This document shows positions 18,915 through 27,956 of a stretch of 64,000 nt of DNA, piece by piece (positions within the stretch are counted from its first letter, which is position 1; the number at the start of each line of letters is the position of its first letter). The stretch covers positions 62,001-126,000 of the forward strand of contig NZ_NFJZ01000004.1 in assembly GCF_002160135.1 (NCBI RefSeq), in the 5' to 3' direction. Below the pieces are notes generated by a model. It was given only the letters and a program-made list of their open reading frames with translations, made no database searches and was not told where the DNA came from. Made by a program: the position numbers and the translations under genes. This stretch comes from Lachnoclostridium sp. An196 (GTDB lineage Bacteria > Bacillota > Clostridia > Lachnospirales > Lachnospiraceae).

Positions 18915-20018
18915 ATGAAAAGAGAACTGGAAATATACGTTCACATTCCCTTTTGCGCAAAGAAATGTGATTACTGTGATTTTTTATCTGCACCGGCAGG
19001 AGAAGACGTGCAGAGCGCATATGTGGAACAGCTGATCCGGGAAACAGAGGGGGCGTCCGCGCTTGCCGAGGCGTATGAAGCATCCACGGTTTTTATCGGA
19101 GGCGGTACGCCGAGTATTCTGCCGACATGTCAGATACCGCGGATTTTGGGAAAAATCCGGGAGATTTTTCCCCTGCGGAAAGACGCGGAGATCACCATAG
19201 AAGCCAATCCGGGTACGATGGACGCGGAAAAGCTGCATGCCTGGAGAGAGGCGGGCGTAAACCGTCTGAGTATCGGCCTGCAGTCGGCGGACAACCGGGA
19301 ACTGCGGCTGCTGGGAAGGATCCATACCTGGGAAGAATTTCTGGATAATTTCCGTCTTGCCCGGGAAGCGGGGTTCCGGAACATAAACGTGGATCTCATG
19401 TCCGCCCTTCCCGAACAGACCTGCGGGGGCTGGATCAATACTCTGGAAAAGGTACTGGAACTGCATCCGGAGCATATTTCGGCATACAGTCTGATCATAG
19501 AGGAGGGGACGCCTTTTTACAGCCGTTATGAGGAACATCCGGAGCTTCTGCCCGCAGAAGACGCGGACCGCCGGATGTATGAGGATACGCGCAGGATTCT
19601 CCATGAACATGGATATGAGCGGTATGAGATATCCAATTACGCCAGACCCGGATATGAGTGCAGGCACAATCTGGGGTACTGGAGCCGGACGGAATACAAG
19701 GGATTCGGCCTGGGAGCGGCCTCGCTGCTCGGGAGAGTACGGACGGCGAACCAGAGTGATCTGAAAGAATATCTGGCGGGGAATTATGCCGGAGAGCGGG
19801 AGGAACTGTCAGAACAGGCGGTCCGCGAGGAGTATTTTTTCCTGGGACTGCGCAAGATGGAGGGCGTGGATCCGGAACCGTACAGGGCCCATTACAGAGA
19901 ATTGCTGGACAGGCTGCAGGAGCAGCATCTGATAGAAGAAAAAAATGGCAGGATATGCCTGACGAACCGGGGAATCGATGTGAGCAATTATGTGCTGGCA
20001 CAGTTCCTGGATGATTGA
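18915..20018 (+). CDS. hemW: HemW-type radical SAM protein
   Basis: A 367-residue radical-SAM enzyme of the CPO-like group. HemW proteins are regarded as haem chaperones rather than true coproporphyrinogen dehydrogenases. The cluster motif is CAKKCDYC near residue 16, followed by FIGGGTPSIL and the C-terminal winged-helix region. The chosen ATG (18915) gives the family start MKRELEIYVHIPFC; no strong ribosome site is visible. The MoxR-VWA operon starts 24 bp later and may be co-transcribed. Confidence 0.9.
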   Translation: MKRELEIYVHIPFCAKKCDYCDFLSAPAGEDVQSAYVEQLIRETEGASALAEAYEASTVFIGGGTPSILPTCQIPRILGKIREIFPLRKDAEITIEANPGTMDAEKLHAWREAGVNRLSIGLQSADNRELRLLGRIHTWEEFLDNFRLAREAGFRNINVDLMSALPEQTCGGWINTLEKVLELHPEHISAYSLIIEEGTPFYSRYEEHPELLPAEDADRRMYEDTRRILHEHGYERYEISNYARPGYECRHNLGYWSRTEYKGFGLGAASLLGRVRTANQSDLKEYLAGNYAGEREELSEQAVREEYFFLGLRKMEGVDPEPYRAHYRELLDRLQEQHLIEEKNGRICLTNRGIDVSNYVLAQFLDD

Positions 20019-20042
20019 GAACCAAAGGAAAGAGGAGAACAA

Positions 20043-20963
20043 ATGCAGGAAGAATTGCTTTTTTTGGAGGAACAGAAAGTAGATAATAATCTGATCAGGA
20101 AGGTAGAAGATTTCCGGAAAGAATATATGGTTTCGGAGAATGCAAAAGAGCGCGTGACAAAGCCTTCTATTCCGTTTTATGGGAAAGAGATTCTGGAGAT
20201 GGCGATCGCGGCGCTGCTGCAGGGATCCAATCTGCTGCTGTCCGGGGCAAAGGCGACAGGAAAGAATATTCTGGCGGAAAATCTGGCGTGGATGTTTGGG
20301 AGGCCATCCTATAACATCTCTTTTAATGTGAATACGGACAGTAGTTCCCTGATCGGGACAGATACATTCCGGAATAATGAGGTGCAGCTGCGGAAAGGAA
20401 GCGTCTATCGCTGCGCGGAAGAAGGCGGATTCGGAATATTCGACGAGATCAATATGGCAAAGAACGACGCGGCAAGTGTGCTGCACGCGACTCTGGATCA
20501 CCGCAGGATGATCGACGTGCCGGGGTATGAGAGGATCGGGCTGCACCCGGCGGCCCGGTTCATCGGTACTATGAATTACGGATATGCAGGGACAAAGGAA
20601 CTGAATGAAGCGCTGGTGTCCAGATTCCTGGTCATTGACATGCCGGCTTTGTCGGAAGAAAATCTGGTGCGTATCATCCGCCACGATTATCCGGATATCA
20701 GCCAGGAGGCTCTGCAGGCATTTGCGGGGCTGTTCCTGGATCTGCAGCTGAAAGCGCAGAACAGCGAGATCTCTACGAAAGCGGTAGATTTAAGAGGTAT
20801 TCTGTCAGCGCTCGGAACGGTGCGGATCGGGCTCAAACCCTGGCAGGCCGCTCAGATGGGAGTGACCAATAAAGCGTTTGATATTTTTGAAAGAGAGATT
20901 GTAGCGGATATGGTGATGACACGGATTCCGGAAGAATGGACGAAGGAGCAGGTGTTTGGATGA
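20043..20963 (+). CDS. MoxR-like AAA+ ATPase
   Basis: A 306-residue AAA+ ATPase of the MoxR/dynein-related class, usually acting with a VWA-domain partner on metal-cofactor insertion or complex assembly. The Walker A loop reads SGAKATGKN (residues 67-75, Lys74), with Asn in place of the usual Ser/Thr after Lys; Walker B is GIFDEI. The stop overlaps the VWA gene start by 4 bp, firmly pairing them. No obvious client enzyme is encoded nearby. Confidence 0.88.
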   Translation: MQEELLFLEEQKVDNNLIRKVEDFRKEYMVSENAKERVTKPSIPFYGKEILEMAIAALLQGSNLLLSGAKATGKNILAENLAWMFGRPSYNISFNVNTDSSSLIGTDTFRNNEVQLRKGSVYRCAEEGGFGIFDEINMAKNDAASVLHATLDHRRMIDVPGYERIGLHPAARFIGTMNYGYAGTKELNEALVSRFLVIDMPALSEENLVRIIRHDYPDISQEALQAFAGLFLDLQLKAQNSEISTKAVDLRGILSALGTVRIGLKPWQAAQMGVTNKAFDIFEREIVADMVMTRIPEEWTKEQVFG

Positions 20964-22723
20964 GCAGGACGGATGAGACCTACGCAGAAGAGGAATACCG
21001 GTATGAGCTGGAGAACCGGATGCGGAATCTGCTCTGGACAGTGAGCGGGGATTATGAGCTGGATGTCCTGCCGGATGTAGAATCATTTCGTGACTCCAAA
21101 TATATTTCTCTGTATGACGCGGTGAAGCAGGGAGCTTTTGCGCGCTTTTTCTCCAAGGATGATTTCGGTATGTATCTGGTGAAAAAGCTGTACCTGGGCG
21201 CGGAGGAAGCTCCGCTCGCCGCGCTGGCGCAGATGTGCGTGGATCAGGCGGTGGCGGATAAGATCACGGCGGAGCGCAAAGGAGTCGTTTCTCTCAGGCG
21301 GAAAGCGTTTGAAGCAATCCTGGACCGGGATTTTGACAAGCTGGTACGTATGAAGATGGTAGGGCGCGTGAAGATCGCCATGCTGCAGGAAGGAATCGAC
21401 GGCTCCTATGTGGCGGAGAAACGCGTCCGGGAGCAGGTGGATGAACTGTTGTCTGTCAAAGATGCGGCAGATACGATGGATGTAATCCGGGAAGTAGACG
21501 CTTTTTACAACCGGCTGGTAGATCCGGAGTTTGAAAAAGAACATGGTACGCTGGAACAGGTACTGGCTGTCAGCGCGGAAGATCTGAGAAAGTTTAACTG
21601 GCAGGATTTTCTCAATGAGGACGCCCTGGAAGCCGCGGCGCAGGTCATGAATCAGGCCGAGAATGCCGTGCATGCGGACGAGGACGAGACAGAGCGGCGG
21701 AAGGCGGGCAAGATCCTGATTACCGAAGAAGCCGCTCAGAAAATGTACAGTTATATCGAGCTGAACTATGGACGCTCTTATCTGAGCGACGCGGAGCAGC
21801 AGCGCCTGAACCGTAGGATCTGCAGGGGCGTCCATGCAGACTGTAAGTTATATTTTACAGACGGGATTCTGCACGATTATGTAAAGGAGAACAGCGCTTA
21901 TGTGATCGCGGGCCGGGTCCTGGAGGCGAATAAGAGATTTTACCGTCAGAACCAGAGGGTGGCAAGACATAATATAGAAGCGCTGGGCAATATCCTGAGA
22001 CGTTCTCTTCAGGCCCGGAGTGAGGAAGAGCGCACAGAGGCGGCCTACGGCGCCATCATCCCCAGAAAGCTCTGGAAAGCGGGCCGTACGGAGGATGTGC
22101 GCCTGTTTCAGCGGACCATGAAGAAACTGAATACAGATTTTGTGGTGGACGTACTCATGGACGCCAGCGGTTCCCAGCGGAACCGGCAGCACCTGATTGC
22201 CCTGCAGGGATATATTCTTTCGTCGGCGCTGTCCAGGGCGGGTATTCCTCACCGGGTCATGGGTTTTTGTACGTTCTGGGATTATACGGTTCTGCACCGT
22301 TTCCGGGAATATGATGAAGGGAGAGAAGCGGACTGGCGGCTGATGGAGTTCTATTCCTCTTCCAATAACCGGGACGGACTGGCGCTGCGGGCCGCGGCAG
22401 ACGGGCTGAAAGACCGTCAGGAAGAAAATAAGATTTTGATCGTGCTCAGCGACGGCAGGCCCAATGATCTGGTGGTCAACCGTCCCAACACCAGGAACCC
22501 GGCAGTCTATACCGGTGAATATGCGGTCAAGGATACTGCGTCGGAAGTGCGCAGGATCCGCGGACAGGGTATTTCCGTACTGGGCGTGTTCGCGGGAGAA
22601 GAACAGGATCTTATGGCAGAGAGACGTATATTTGGAAAAGATTTTGCTTATATCCGGGATATTTCCACGTTTGCCCATGTGGTGGGGAGATATCTGAAAA
22701 AACAGGTGGACGAGATGGATTAA
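20960..22723 (+). CDS. VWA-domain protein, partner of the MoxR-like ATPase
   Basis: A 587-residue protein with a long helical N-terminal region and a C-terminal von Willebrand A domain. The metal-ion-dependent adhesion motif DASGS is at residues 401-405, and LIVLSDGRPND follows. The layout is like CoxE/NorD/CobT-type partners of MoxR ATPases. I chose the ATG at 20960, whose TGA overlap with the ATPase gene implies coupling. Its target is unknown. Confidence 0.85.
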   Translation: MSRTDETYAEEEYRYELENRMRNLLWTVSGDYELDVLPDVESFRDSKYISLYDAVKQGAFARFFSKDDFGMYLVKKLYLGAEEAPLAALAQMCVDQAVADKITAERKGVVSLRRKAFEAILDRDFDKLVRMKMVGRVKIAMLQEGIDGSYVAEKRVREQVDELLSVKDAADTMDVIREVDAFYNRLVDPEFEKEHGTLEQVLAVSAEDLRKFNWQDFLNEDALEAAAQVMNQAENAVHADEDETERRKAGKILITEEAAQKMYSYIELNYGRSYLSDAEQQRLNRRICRGVHADCKLYFTDGILHDYVKENSAYVIAGRVLEANKRFYRQNQRVARHNIEALGNILRRSLQARSEEERTEAAYGAIIPRKLWKAGRTEDVRLFQRTMKKLNTDFVVDVLMDASGSQRNRQHLIALQGYILSSALSRAGIPHRVMGFCTFWDYTVLHRFREYDEGREADWRLMEFYSSSNNRDGLALRAAADGLKDRQEENKILIVLSDGRPNDLVVNRPNTRNPAVYTGEYAVKDTASEVRRIRGQGISVLGVFAGEEQDLMAERRIFGKDFAYIRDISTFAHVVGRYLKKQVDEMD

Positions 22724-22736
22724 AGGAGGAAAGTTC

Positions 22737-22967
22737 ATGAAAAAAGAGTATGAAGTAGTACATGAGATTTTCAATGAGTGCGCGAACAACCAGATGCGGG
22801 ATGTGTTCTTTGAAGAGGCGCAGATCGACGATCTGGAAGAATATGTGCGTTCCAGGCATAAGGACAAAGATGTGGAACTGAACCGGGAGGATCTGGAAGA
22901 CGGAACGGTGATCTTTCATGTGAATGCCGGCGGGCTTTCCCAGCGTTATACCTTCTCAGAGATTTAA
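22737..22967 (+). CDS. Small conserved-looking acidic protein, third gene of MoxR-VWA operon
   Basis: A 76-residue acidic protein I do not recognise. It has a strong AAAGGAGG ribosome site and starts 13 bp after the VWA gene, so it is very probably co-transcribed. The sequence contains NECANNQMRDVFFEE and a C-terminal beta-like stretch (TVIFHVNAGGLSQRYTF). It has no signal peptide or membrane helix. It may be a small partner or client of the ATPase pair. Confidence 0.75.
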   Translation: MKKEYEVVHEIFNECANNQMRDVFFEEAQIDDLEEYVRSRHKDKDVELNREDLEDGTVIFHVNAGGLSQRYTFSEI

Positions 22968-22968
22968 A

Positions 22969-23033
22969 AAAGGCTCTCACTTTCGTGAGAACCTTAAAGT
23001 TTCGAGGGAGTGGGGGCTTATGGGAGAGCCCCC
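22969..23033 (+). terminator. Hairpins after the MoxR-VWA operon
   Basis: Two hairpins in tandem: AAGGCTCTCAC / GTGAGAACCTT (22970-22995, one mismatch, 4-nt loop) and GGGGGCT / AGCCCCC (23012-23033). Neither has a long T tail, so termination strength is doubtful. The rest of the gap to 23236 shows no gene; it is AT-rich and probably carries the next promoter. Confidence 0.5.
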
Positions 23034-23236
23034 AAGTGTTATGAATGAAATACGGATATGTCTTCCTTACAGTCATTATATTATCAAGTAAATATGTCTA
23101 AAATATGTCACTCGTCTAAAAGAATTCTAAAATAAATAAAGAAACCCTGAAAGAAAACAAAAGAGAATGTATGAGAGCTTAAAAATGCGGCAGTGTCATA
23201 TACTGTATCAGAAGACTGCGCGGGGATGGGGTAAAG

Positions 23237-23944
23237 ATGGGATGGAGCCGCAGATACGGAAACTGGATAGGGGCGGCATGTCTTGTGCTGCTGGCAGCCG
23301 GAGCTCTGTCCGGAACAGAAGAAGAGCCGGGGCCGGTACTCCCTGCCGGTACCTCTTCCGCGGAAATGACAGGGGCTTGGGAATCAGAGAAAAAGAAAAT
23401 TGCCCTGACCTTTGATGACGGGCCGCATCCGGTCTATACGGAGCAGGTGCTGCAGGTACTGGATCAGGGGAATATTCCGGCGACCTTTTTTCTGCTCGGA
23501 CAGAATATAGAGGAACATCAGGATCTGGTGAAAGAGATTGACGCAAAAGGGCATCTGATCGGAAACCATACATACCATCATGTACAGGTTACCAGTCTGC
23601 CCCTGGATCAGGCATGTGAAGAAATCCAAAAGACCAGCGACCTGATCGAGAGCCTGACCGGGAAAGGAACCGAATACGTGCGTCCGCCGTTCGGGACATG
23701 GAGCGAAGGACTGGAAGACCGCCTGAATCTGATCCCTGTTATGTGGACCATAGATACGCTGGACTGGACTACGGAGAATGTGGATGAGATCGTATGCCGC
23801 GTGACAGAGCAGGCGGAAGAAAACGGGATTATTCTCATGCATGACGGTTATGAGAGCACTGTTCAGGCGCTGGAGAGATTCATTCCCCTTCTGGAGGCGG
23901 AGGGCTATGAATTTGTGACGGTGGATCAGGTTATTATGGACTGA
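23237..23944 (+). CDS. Polysaccharide deacetylase (NodB fold)
   Basis: A 235-residue exported deacetylase, probably acting on peptidoglycan or another surface glycan. An N-terminal hydrophobic anchor (about residues 10-26) precedes the NodB domain, which has the metal/catalytic motifs TFDDGPH, HTYHH and RPPFGTW, and a C-terminal ILMHDGY. All catalytic residues appear intact. It is transcribed alone, about 64 bp before rarA. Confidence 0.92.
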   Translation: MGWSRRYGNWIGAACLVLLAAGALSGTEEEPGPVLPAGTSSAEMTGAWESEKKKIALTFDDGPHPVYTEQVLQVLDQGNIPATFFLLGQNIEEHQDLVKEIDAKGHLIGNHTYHHVQVTSLPLDQACEEIQKTSDLIESLTGKGTEYVRPPFGTWSEGLEDRLNLIPVMWTIDTLDWTTENVDEIVCRVTEQAEENGIILMHDGYESTVQALERFIPLLEAEGYEFVTVDQVIMD

Positions 23945-24008
23945 AAGAGATGAAAAATGCAGGGATTCGTGATAAGATGTAAAAAACAGAAGGGATCGGA
24001 AAACAGAT

Positions 24009-25334
24009 ATGGATTTGTTTGATTATATGAGAAGCAATACGATGAAATCGGAATCGCCGCTGGCGTCCCGCATGCGTCCCACGAGGCTGGAAGAGATAGT
24101 GGGGCAGCAGCATATTCTGGGAAAGGACAAGCTGCTATACCGGGCGATCCGGGCGGACAAGCTGCGTTCCGTGATTTTTTACGGACCGCCCGGGACGGGG
24201 AAAACGACGATCGCGAAAGTCATCGCCCATACTACCAGCGCGGAGTTTACCCAGATCAATGCCACTGTGGCAGGAAAAAAAGATATGGAAGAAGTGGTGC
24301 GCCAGGCGAAGGACGCTCTGGGAATGTACGGGCGGCGGACGATTCTCTTTGTGGATGAGATACACCGGTTCAATAAGAGCCAGCAGGATTATCTGCTGCC
24401 TTTTGTGGAAGACGGCACTCTGATTCTGATCGGGGCCACCACGGAAAATCCTTATTTTGAAGTGAACGGGGCGCTGATCTCCAGATCGATTATTTTCGAA
24501 TTGAAGGCATTGGAAAAGGAAGATATCAAGACCCTGCTCCGGCGTGCCCTGACTGATGTGGAGAAGGGGATGGGAGCCTATGACGCGGCAGCGGATGAAG
24601 AAGCGCTGGATTTTCTGGCGGATATGGCAGGAGGAGATGCGAGAAACGCGCTGAATGCCCTGGAACTGGGGATCCTGACCACGGACCGGACAGAGGACGG
24701 GAAGATCCATATCACCCTGGACGTGGCGGCTGAATGTATTCAGAAAAAAGTCGTCCGTTATGATAAAGAAGGAGACAACCATTACGATACTATTTCTGCT
24801 TTTATCAAGAGCATGCGCGGATCGGATCCGGACGCGGCGGTCTTTTATCTGGCGAAAATGCTCTACGCGGGAGAAGATATCAAATTTATTGCCCGAAGGA
24901 TCATGATCTGCGCATCCGAAGATGTGGGAAACGCGGATCCGCAGGCATTATGTGTGGCGGTGGCCGCTGCCCAGGCAGTGGAAAGGGTAGGGATGCCGGA
25001 AGCTCAGATCATCCTGTCTCAGGCGGTGTGTTATGTGGCGGCGGCTCCAAAGAGCAACGCGGCGTGCAACGCAGTATTTGACGCCATGGAAACGGTAAAG
25101 ACGACCACCACAACCGTGCCCGTACATCTGCAGGATAGACATTATGGAGGGGCGGAAAAGCTTGGACATGGAATCGGGTACAAGTATGCCCATGATTATC
25201 CGGAACATTATGTACAGCAGCAGTATCTGCCGGATGAGATCAGGGGAAGCCGCTTCTACTATCCCACGCAGATGGGAGAGGAGAAGCGGATCTCGGAATG
25301 GCTCTCCCATCTGCATGGACGGGAAATGGAGTAA
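24009..25334 (+). CDS. rarA: Replication-associated recombination ATPase RarA (MgsA)
   Basis: A clamp-loader-like AAA+ ATPase that acts at stalled replication forks. Walker A GPPGTGKTT lies near residue 58, Walker B is FVDEIHRFNK, sensor 1 is GATTENP, and the C-terminal MgsA tetramerisation region (HYDTISAFIKSMRGSDPDAA) is present. Length 441 is typical. It ends 1 bp before the convergent amidase gene stop. Confidence 0.95.
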   Translation: MDLFDYMRSNTMKSESPLASRMRPTRLEEIVGQQHILGKDKLLYRAIRADKLRSVIFYGPPGTGKTTIAKVIAHTTSAEFTQINATVAGKKDMEEVVRQAKDALGMYGRRTILFVDEIHRFNKSQQDYLLPFVEDGTLILIGATTENPYFEVNGALISRSIIFELKALEKEDIKTLLRRALTDVEKGMGAYDAAADEEALDFLADMAGGDARNALNALELGILTTDRTEDGKIHITLDVAAECIQKKVVRYDKEGDNHYDTISAFIKSMRGSDPDAAVFYLAKMLYAGEDIKFIARRIMICASEDVGNADPQALCVAVAAAQAVERVGMPEAQIILSQAVCYVAAAPKSNAACNAVFDAMETVKTTTTTVPVHLQDRHYGGAEKLGHGIGYKYAHDYPEHYVQQQYLPDEIRGSRFYYPTQMGEEKRISEWLSHLHGREME

Positions 25335-25335
25335 A

Positions 25336-26028
25336 TCACACAGTTACGATCCAGGTGTTGTATCCCAGTCGTTTCAGTTCCTGTTCCAGCGCCACCGCGT
25401 TTTGAAGATTATAGAAGGCTCCGACCTGAACCCGGTATAATGGCCGCTGTCCGCCGGGATTCTGCGCGGAGCCGTTTTCTGTTTCTCCGGAAGACGCGTT
25501 CAGAGTTTCCATGATACCGTCGGCGATAGCCTGGGCGGTTTCCCGGAAACGGGCGTCAAAAAGCTGGTTGTCTTTTTCGCTGTTCAGAAATCCTACTTCC
25601 ACCAGCAGGGCGGGCATCTGTGTCCGGCGGAGCACAGCCAGATTCGGACGGGTTTCCACGTTGATGTTTCGGTATCCGACCTCTTCCAGCCGGCGGTTGA
25701 TATTCTCCGCCATGGGAACTTTGATGTCGCTGCGGTCGTAGATCAATGTCTGAACCCCATTATATTGTCCCGGATAGGGAGAGCTGTTCCGATGAATAGA
25801 AATAAACAGATCGGCGTTTCCGTCGTTGGCGAACTGCGCTTTTTGCTGCACAGTCTGATTGGTGTTTCCGGTTCGTGTGTATTCCACATCATATCCGTTT
25901 CTGGACAGGATATCGCCGATGGCAAGAGCCATATCCAGATTATCGTCGCTTTCTCTCCGACCATTGCAGACAGCTCCGGGATCGCCGATGCCGTCATGTC
26001 CGGCATCGATCACTATTTTTTCTGCCAT
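25336..26028 (-). CDS. N-acetylmuramoyl-L-alanine amidase with SPOR domain
   Basis: A 230-residue zinc amidase (Amidase_3) that cleaves the stem peptide from peptidoglycan. VIDAGHDG, the RESDDN glutamate and SIHRNSS give the zinc ligands, and VEVGFLNSEKDN the catalytic Glu. A C-terminal SPOR repeat (YRVQVGAFYNLQNA) should bind denuded glycan at septa. From the ATG at 26028 there is no signal peptide; a longer reading to 26157 lacks a convincing one too. Such leaderless enzymes are often mother-cell or lysis proteins in sporulating Clostridia. Confidence 0.9.
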   Translation of the reverse strand: MAEKIVIDAGHDGIGDPGAVCNGRRESDDNLDMALAIGDILSRNGYDVEYTRTGNTNQTVQQKAQFANDGNADLFISIHRNSSPYPGQYNGVQTLIYDRSDIKVPMAENINRRLEEVGYRNINVETRPNLAVLRRTQMPALLVEVGFLNSEKDNQLFDARFRETAQAIADGIMETLNASSGETENGSAQNPGGQRPLYRVQVGAFYNLQNAVALEQELKRLGYNTWIVTV

Positions 26029-26150
26029 AGAATATCCCCATACCTTTTTTAAACAATATATGCGGAACGGCTTTGCATTGTGAAGTGGAACTGGATTTTT
26101 CCTGCAAGATAGAGTATGATGGAAAAGGCTTACGAGAGGAGAGTGTTTTG

Positions 26151-27101
26151 ATGACAAACACGAGAGACAGAAAAAGGAAGGGGATCCTGCTTACACTGTT
26201 GGGAGGAACGCTGTGGGGACTCTGCGGGAGCTGCGGACAATTTCTGATGCAGTATAAGTCGGTGACTTCTGACTGGCTGGTGCCATGGCGCCTTACTCTG
26301 GCAGGAAGCGTGATCCTGCTCTTCCTGGCGGTTACCCGGAAGACGCAGGTACTGGAGGTCTGGAAAGAACCCAGAGGGAGAAGGGACATTCTGATTTTTT
26401 CGATTTTCGGAATGATGCTCTGCCAGTATTCCTATTTTACCACGATCCAGTATTCCAACGCGGGGACGGCGACAGTGCTCCAGTATACCGGACCGGCCAT
26501 GATACTGGTTTTTCTTTGCCTGAAAAACCGGAGGATGCCGAAAGCATACGAACTGGCGGCTTTGTTCTGCTCCATGGCAGGAACCTTCGTACTGGCAACT
26601 CATGGAAATCCGGCGGAACTGGCGATCCCGGCGCAGGCGCTGTTCTGGGGACTGGCGGCGGCAGTTACCGTCGTGATCTATAATCTTCAGCCGGCGTGGC
26701 TGATGAGCAGGTATTCTACGCTGCTTACGCTGGGATGGGGGATGCTGATCGGAGGGATTGTGCTGATGCTGCTGCGCCGTCCCTGGAGGATACATCCGGT
26801 GATGGATGGAGAGACCCTGCTTGCCATGTGCTTTATCGTCCTTTTCGGGACTGTCTGCGGGTTTTATTTCTATTTATCGGGAGTGAAGCTGGTGGGAGCG
26901 GGAAACGCCAGCGTGTTATCCTGTGTAGAACCGGTGGCGGCTACAGTTATGTCGGTAGTGTGGCTTAAAGTGGTATTTCAGCCGGTGGATTTGATGGGAT
27001 TTGCCCTGGTATTGTCTGCTGTGCTGATTATTTCAGTAAACCAGGCAAGAGAAGAGCGGCTGATGATGCCGGAAATAGAAAGGAGGAACACAGATGGATG
27101 A
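26151..27101 (+). CDS. EamA-family (DMT) transporter
   Basis: A 316-residue inner-membrane permease with about ten helices in two EamA repeats. The second repeat ends in the GNASVLSCVEPVAATVMSV segment typical of the family. The ATG at 26151 has GAGGAGAG upstream. It overlaps the next gene by 8 bp, so the two are coupled. Substrate unknown; metabolite or amino-acid export is common for the family. Confidence 0.9.
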   Translation: MTNTRDRKRKGILLTLLGGTLWGLCGSCGQFLMQYKSVTSDWLVPWRLTLAGSVILLFLAVTRKTQVLEVWKEPRGRRDILIFSIFGMMLCQYSYFTTIQYSNAGTATVLQYTGPAMILVFLCLKNRRMPKAYELAALFCSMAGTFVLATHGNPAELAIPAQALFWGLAAAVTVVIYNLQPAWLMSRYSTLLTLGWGMLIGGIVLMLLRRPWRIHPVMDGETLLAMCFIVLFGTVCGFYFYLSGVKLVGAGNASVLSCVEPVAATVMSVVWLKVVFQPVDLMGFALVLSAVLIISVNQAREERLMMPEIERRNTDG

Positions 27102-27846
27102 ACAAATAAAATTTCGGACAGCGTTAGCTGCTTTGAAAGCGGCGGCCGAGACGAAGGACCGAAAGCTGTCGGTACAGGAAGTTCAGGATGCCCTTTCCGG
27201 TATGGGTCTGGATGAAACACAGTATCAGATGGTGTACGCATACTTGGCGGGAAAAGGGATCCATGTGGAAGGGGCGGTGATTCCGGAGGTGGAAAAGCCT
27301 CCGTATACCGACGGGGAACAGGAATTTTTGAAGCAGTACCGGAAGGATCTGAAGAGACTAAAGAAACAGCCCGCAGACCGGCTGACGGATCTGTATGCCA
27401 GGGCGGCTGACGGAGAAGCGGAGGCAAAGCGGCTTCTGACAGAACACTACATGGATTATGTGTTGGAACTTGCAGAGGACTATGCGCATGGAAGTCTTCC
27501 TATACAGGACCTGGTACAGGAAGGCAGTCTGGGACTGATGGTAGGTATTGATACCCTGGGATTGATGGATGAGGCGCTGACGGTGGAAGCGCATCTGGAG
27601 CACGAGATACGCAGAGCTCTGCAGGAGGCGATTCGGGAACAGGAGGACGCCCGGGATACCGGTGCGCAGATCACAGAGAAGCTGAATAAGCTGGCGGACT
27701 CCGTTACGAAACTGACCGAGGATCTGGGAAGAGAAGTGACGCCGGACGAGCTTTCCATGTATTTGGATATGCCGTTAGAAGAGATTGAAGATCTGCTCCG
27801 GATCGCGGGAGAGACGATTGAGACGGCGGAAAAGAGCGAAGATTGA
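27094..27846 (+). CDS. Truncated sigma-70-like protein lacking region 4
   Basis: A 250-residue protein resembling a primary sigma factor stripped of promoter-recognition parts. Residues 25-60 resemble region 1.1; 107-155 match region 2.1-2.2, the core-polymerase-binding part (IQDLVQEGSLGLMVGID); the 2.3-2.4 stretch (about 160-185) reads TVEAHLEHEIRRALQEAI, without the aromatic residues used for promoter melting; 191-243 resemble region 3 (LGREVTPDELSMYLDMP). It then ends, with no region 4. It overlaps the EamA gene by 8 bp and has a GGAGG site. It may bind polymerase without recognising promoters; function unknown. Confidence 0.78.
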   Translation: MDEQIKFRTALAALKAAAETKDRKLSVQEVQDALSGMGLDETQYQMVYAYLAGKGIHVEGAVIPEVEKPPYTDGEQEFLKQYRKDLKRLKKQPADRLTDLYARAADGEAEAKRLLTEHYMDYVLELAEDYAHGSLPIQDLVQEGSLGLMVGIDTLGLMDEALTVEAHLEHEIRRALQEAIREQEDARDTGAQITEKLNKLADSVTKLTEDLGREVTPDELSMYLDMPLEEIEDLLRIAGETIETAEKSED

Positions 27847-27895
27847 GCATTTTATAAATGGCGATTATGCTGTACAGTGCAAGTAAACAATGAAA

Positions 27896-27934
27896 AAAGA
27901 CAGCCGTGGAATGTGTTATTCTGCGGCTGTCTTT
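27896..27934. terminator. Bidirectional intrinsic terminator
   Basis: AAAGACAGCCG (27896-27906) pairs with CGGCTGTCTTT (about 27924-27934), between the convergent sigma-like gene and treC. Confidence 0.85.
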
Positions 27935-27956
27935 GGGAGGGGCAATTTTATAAATA

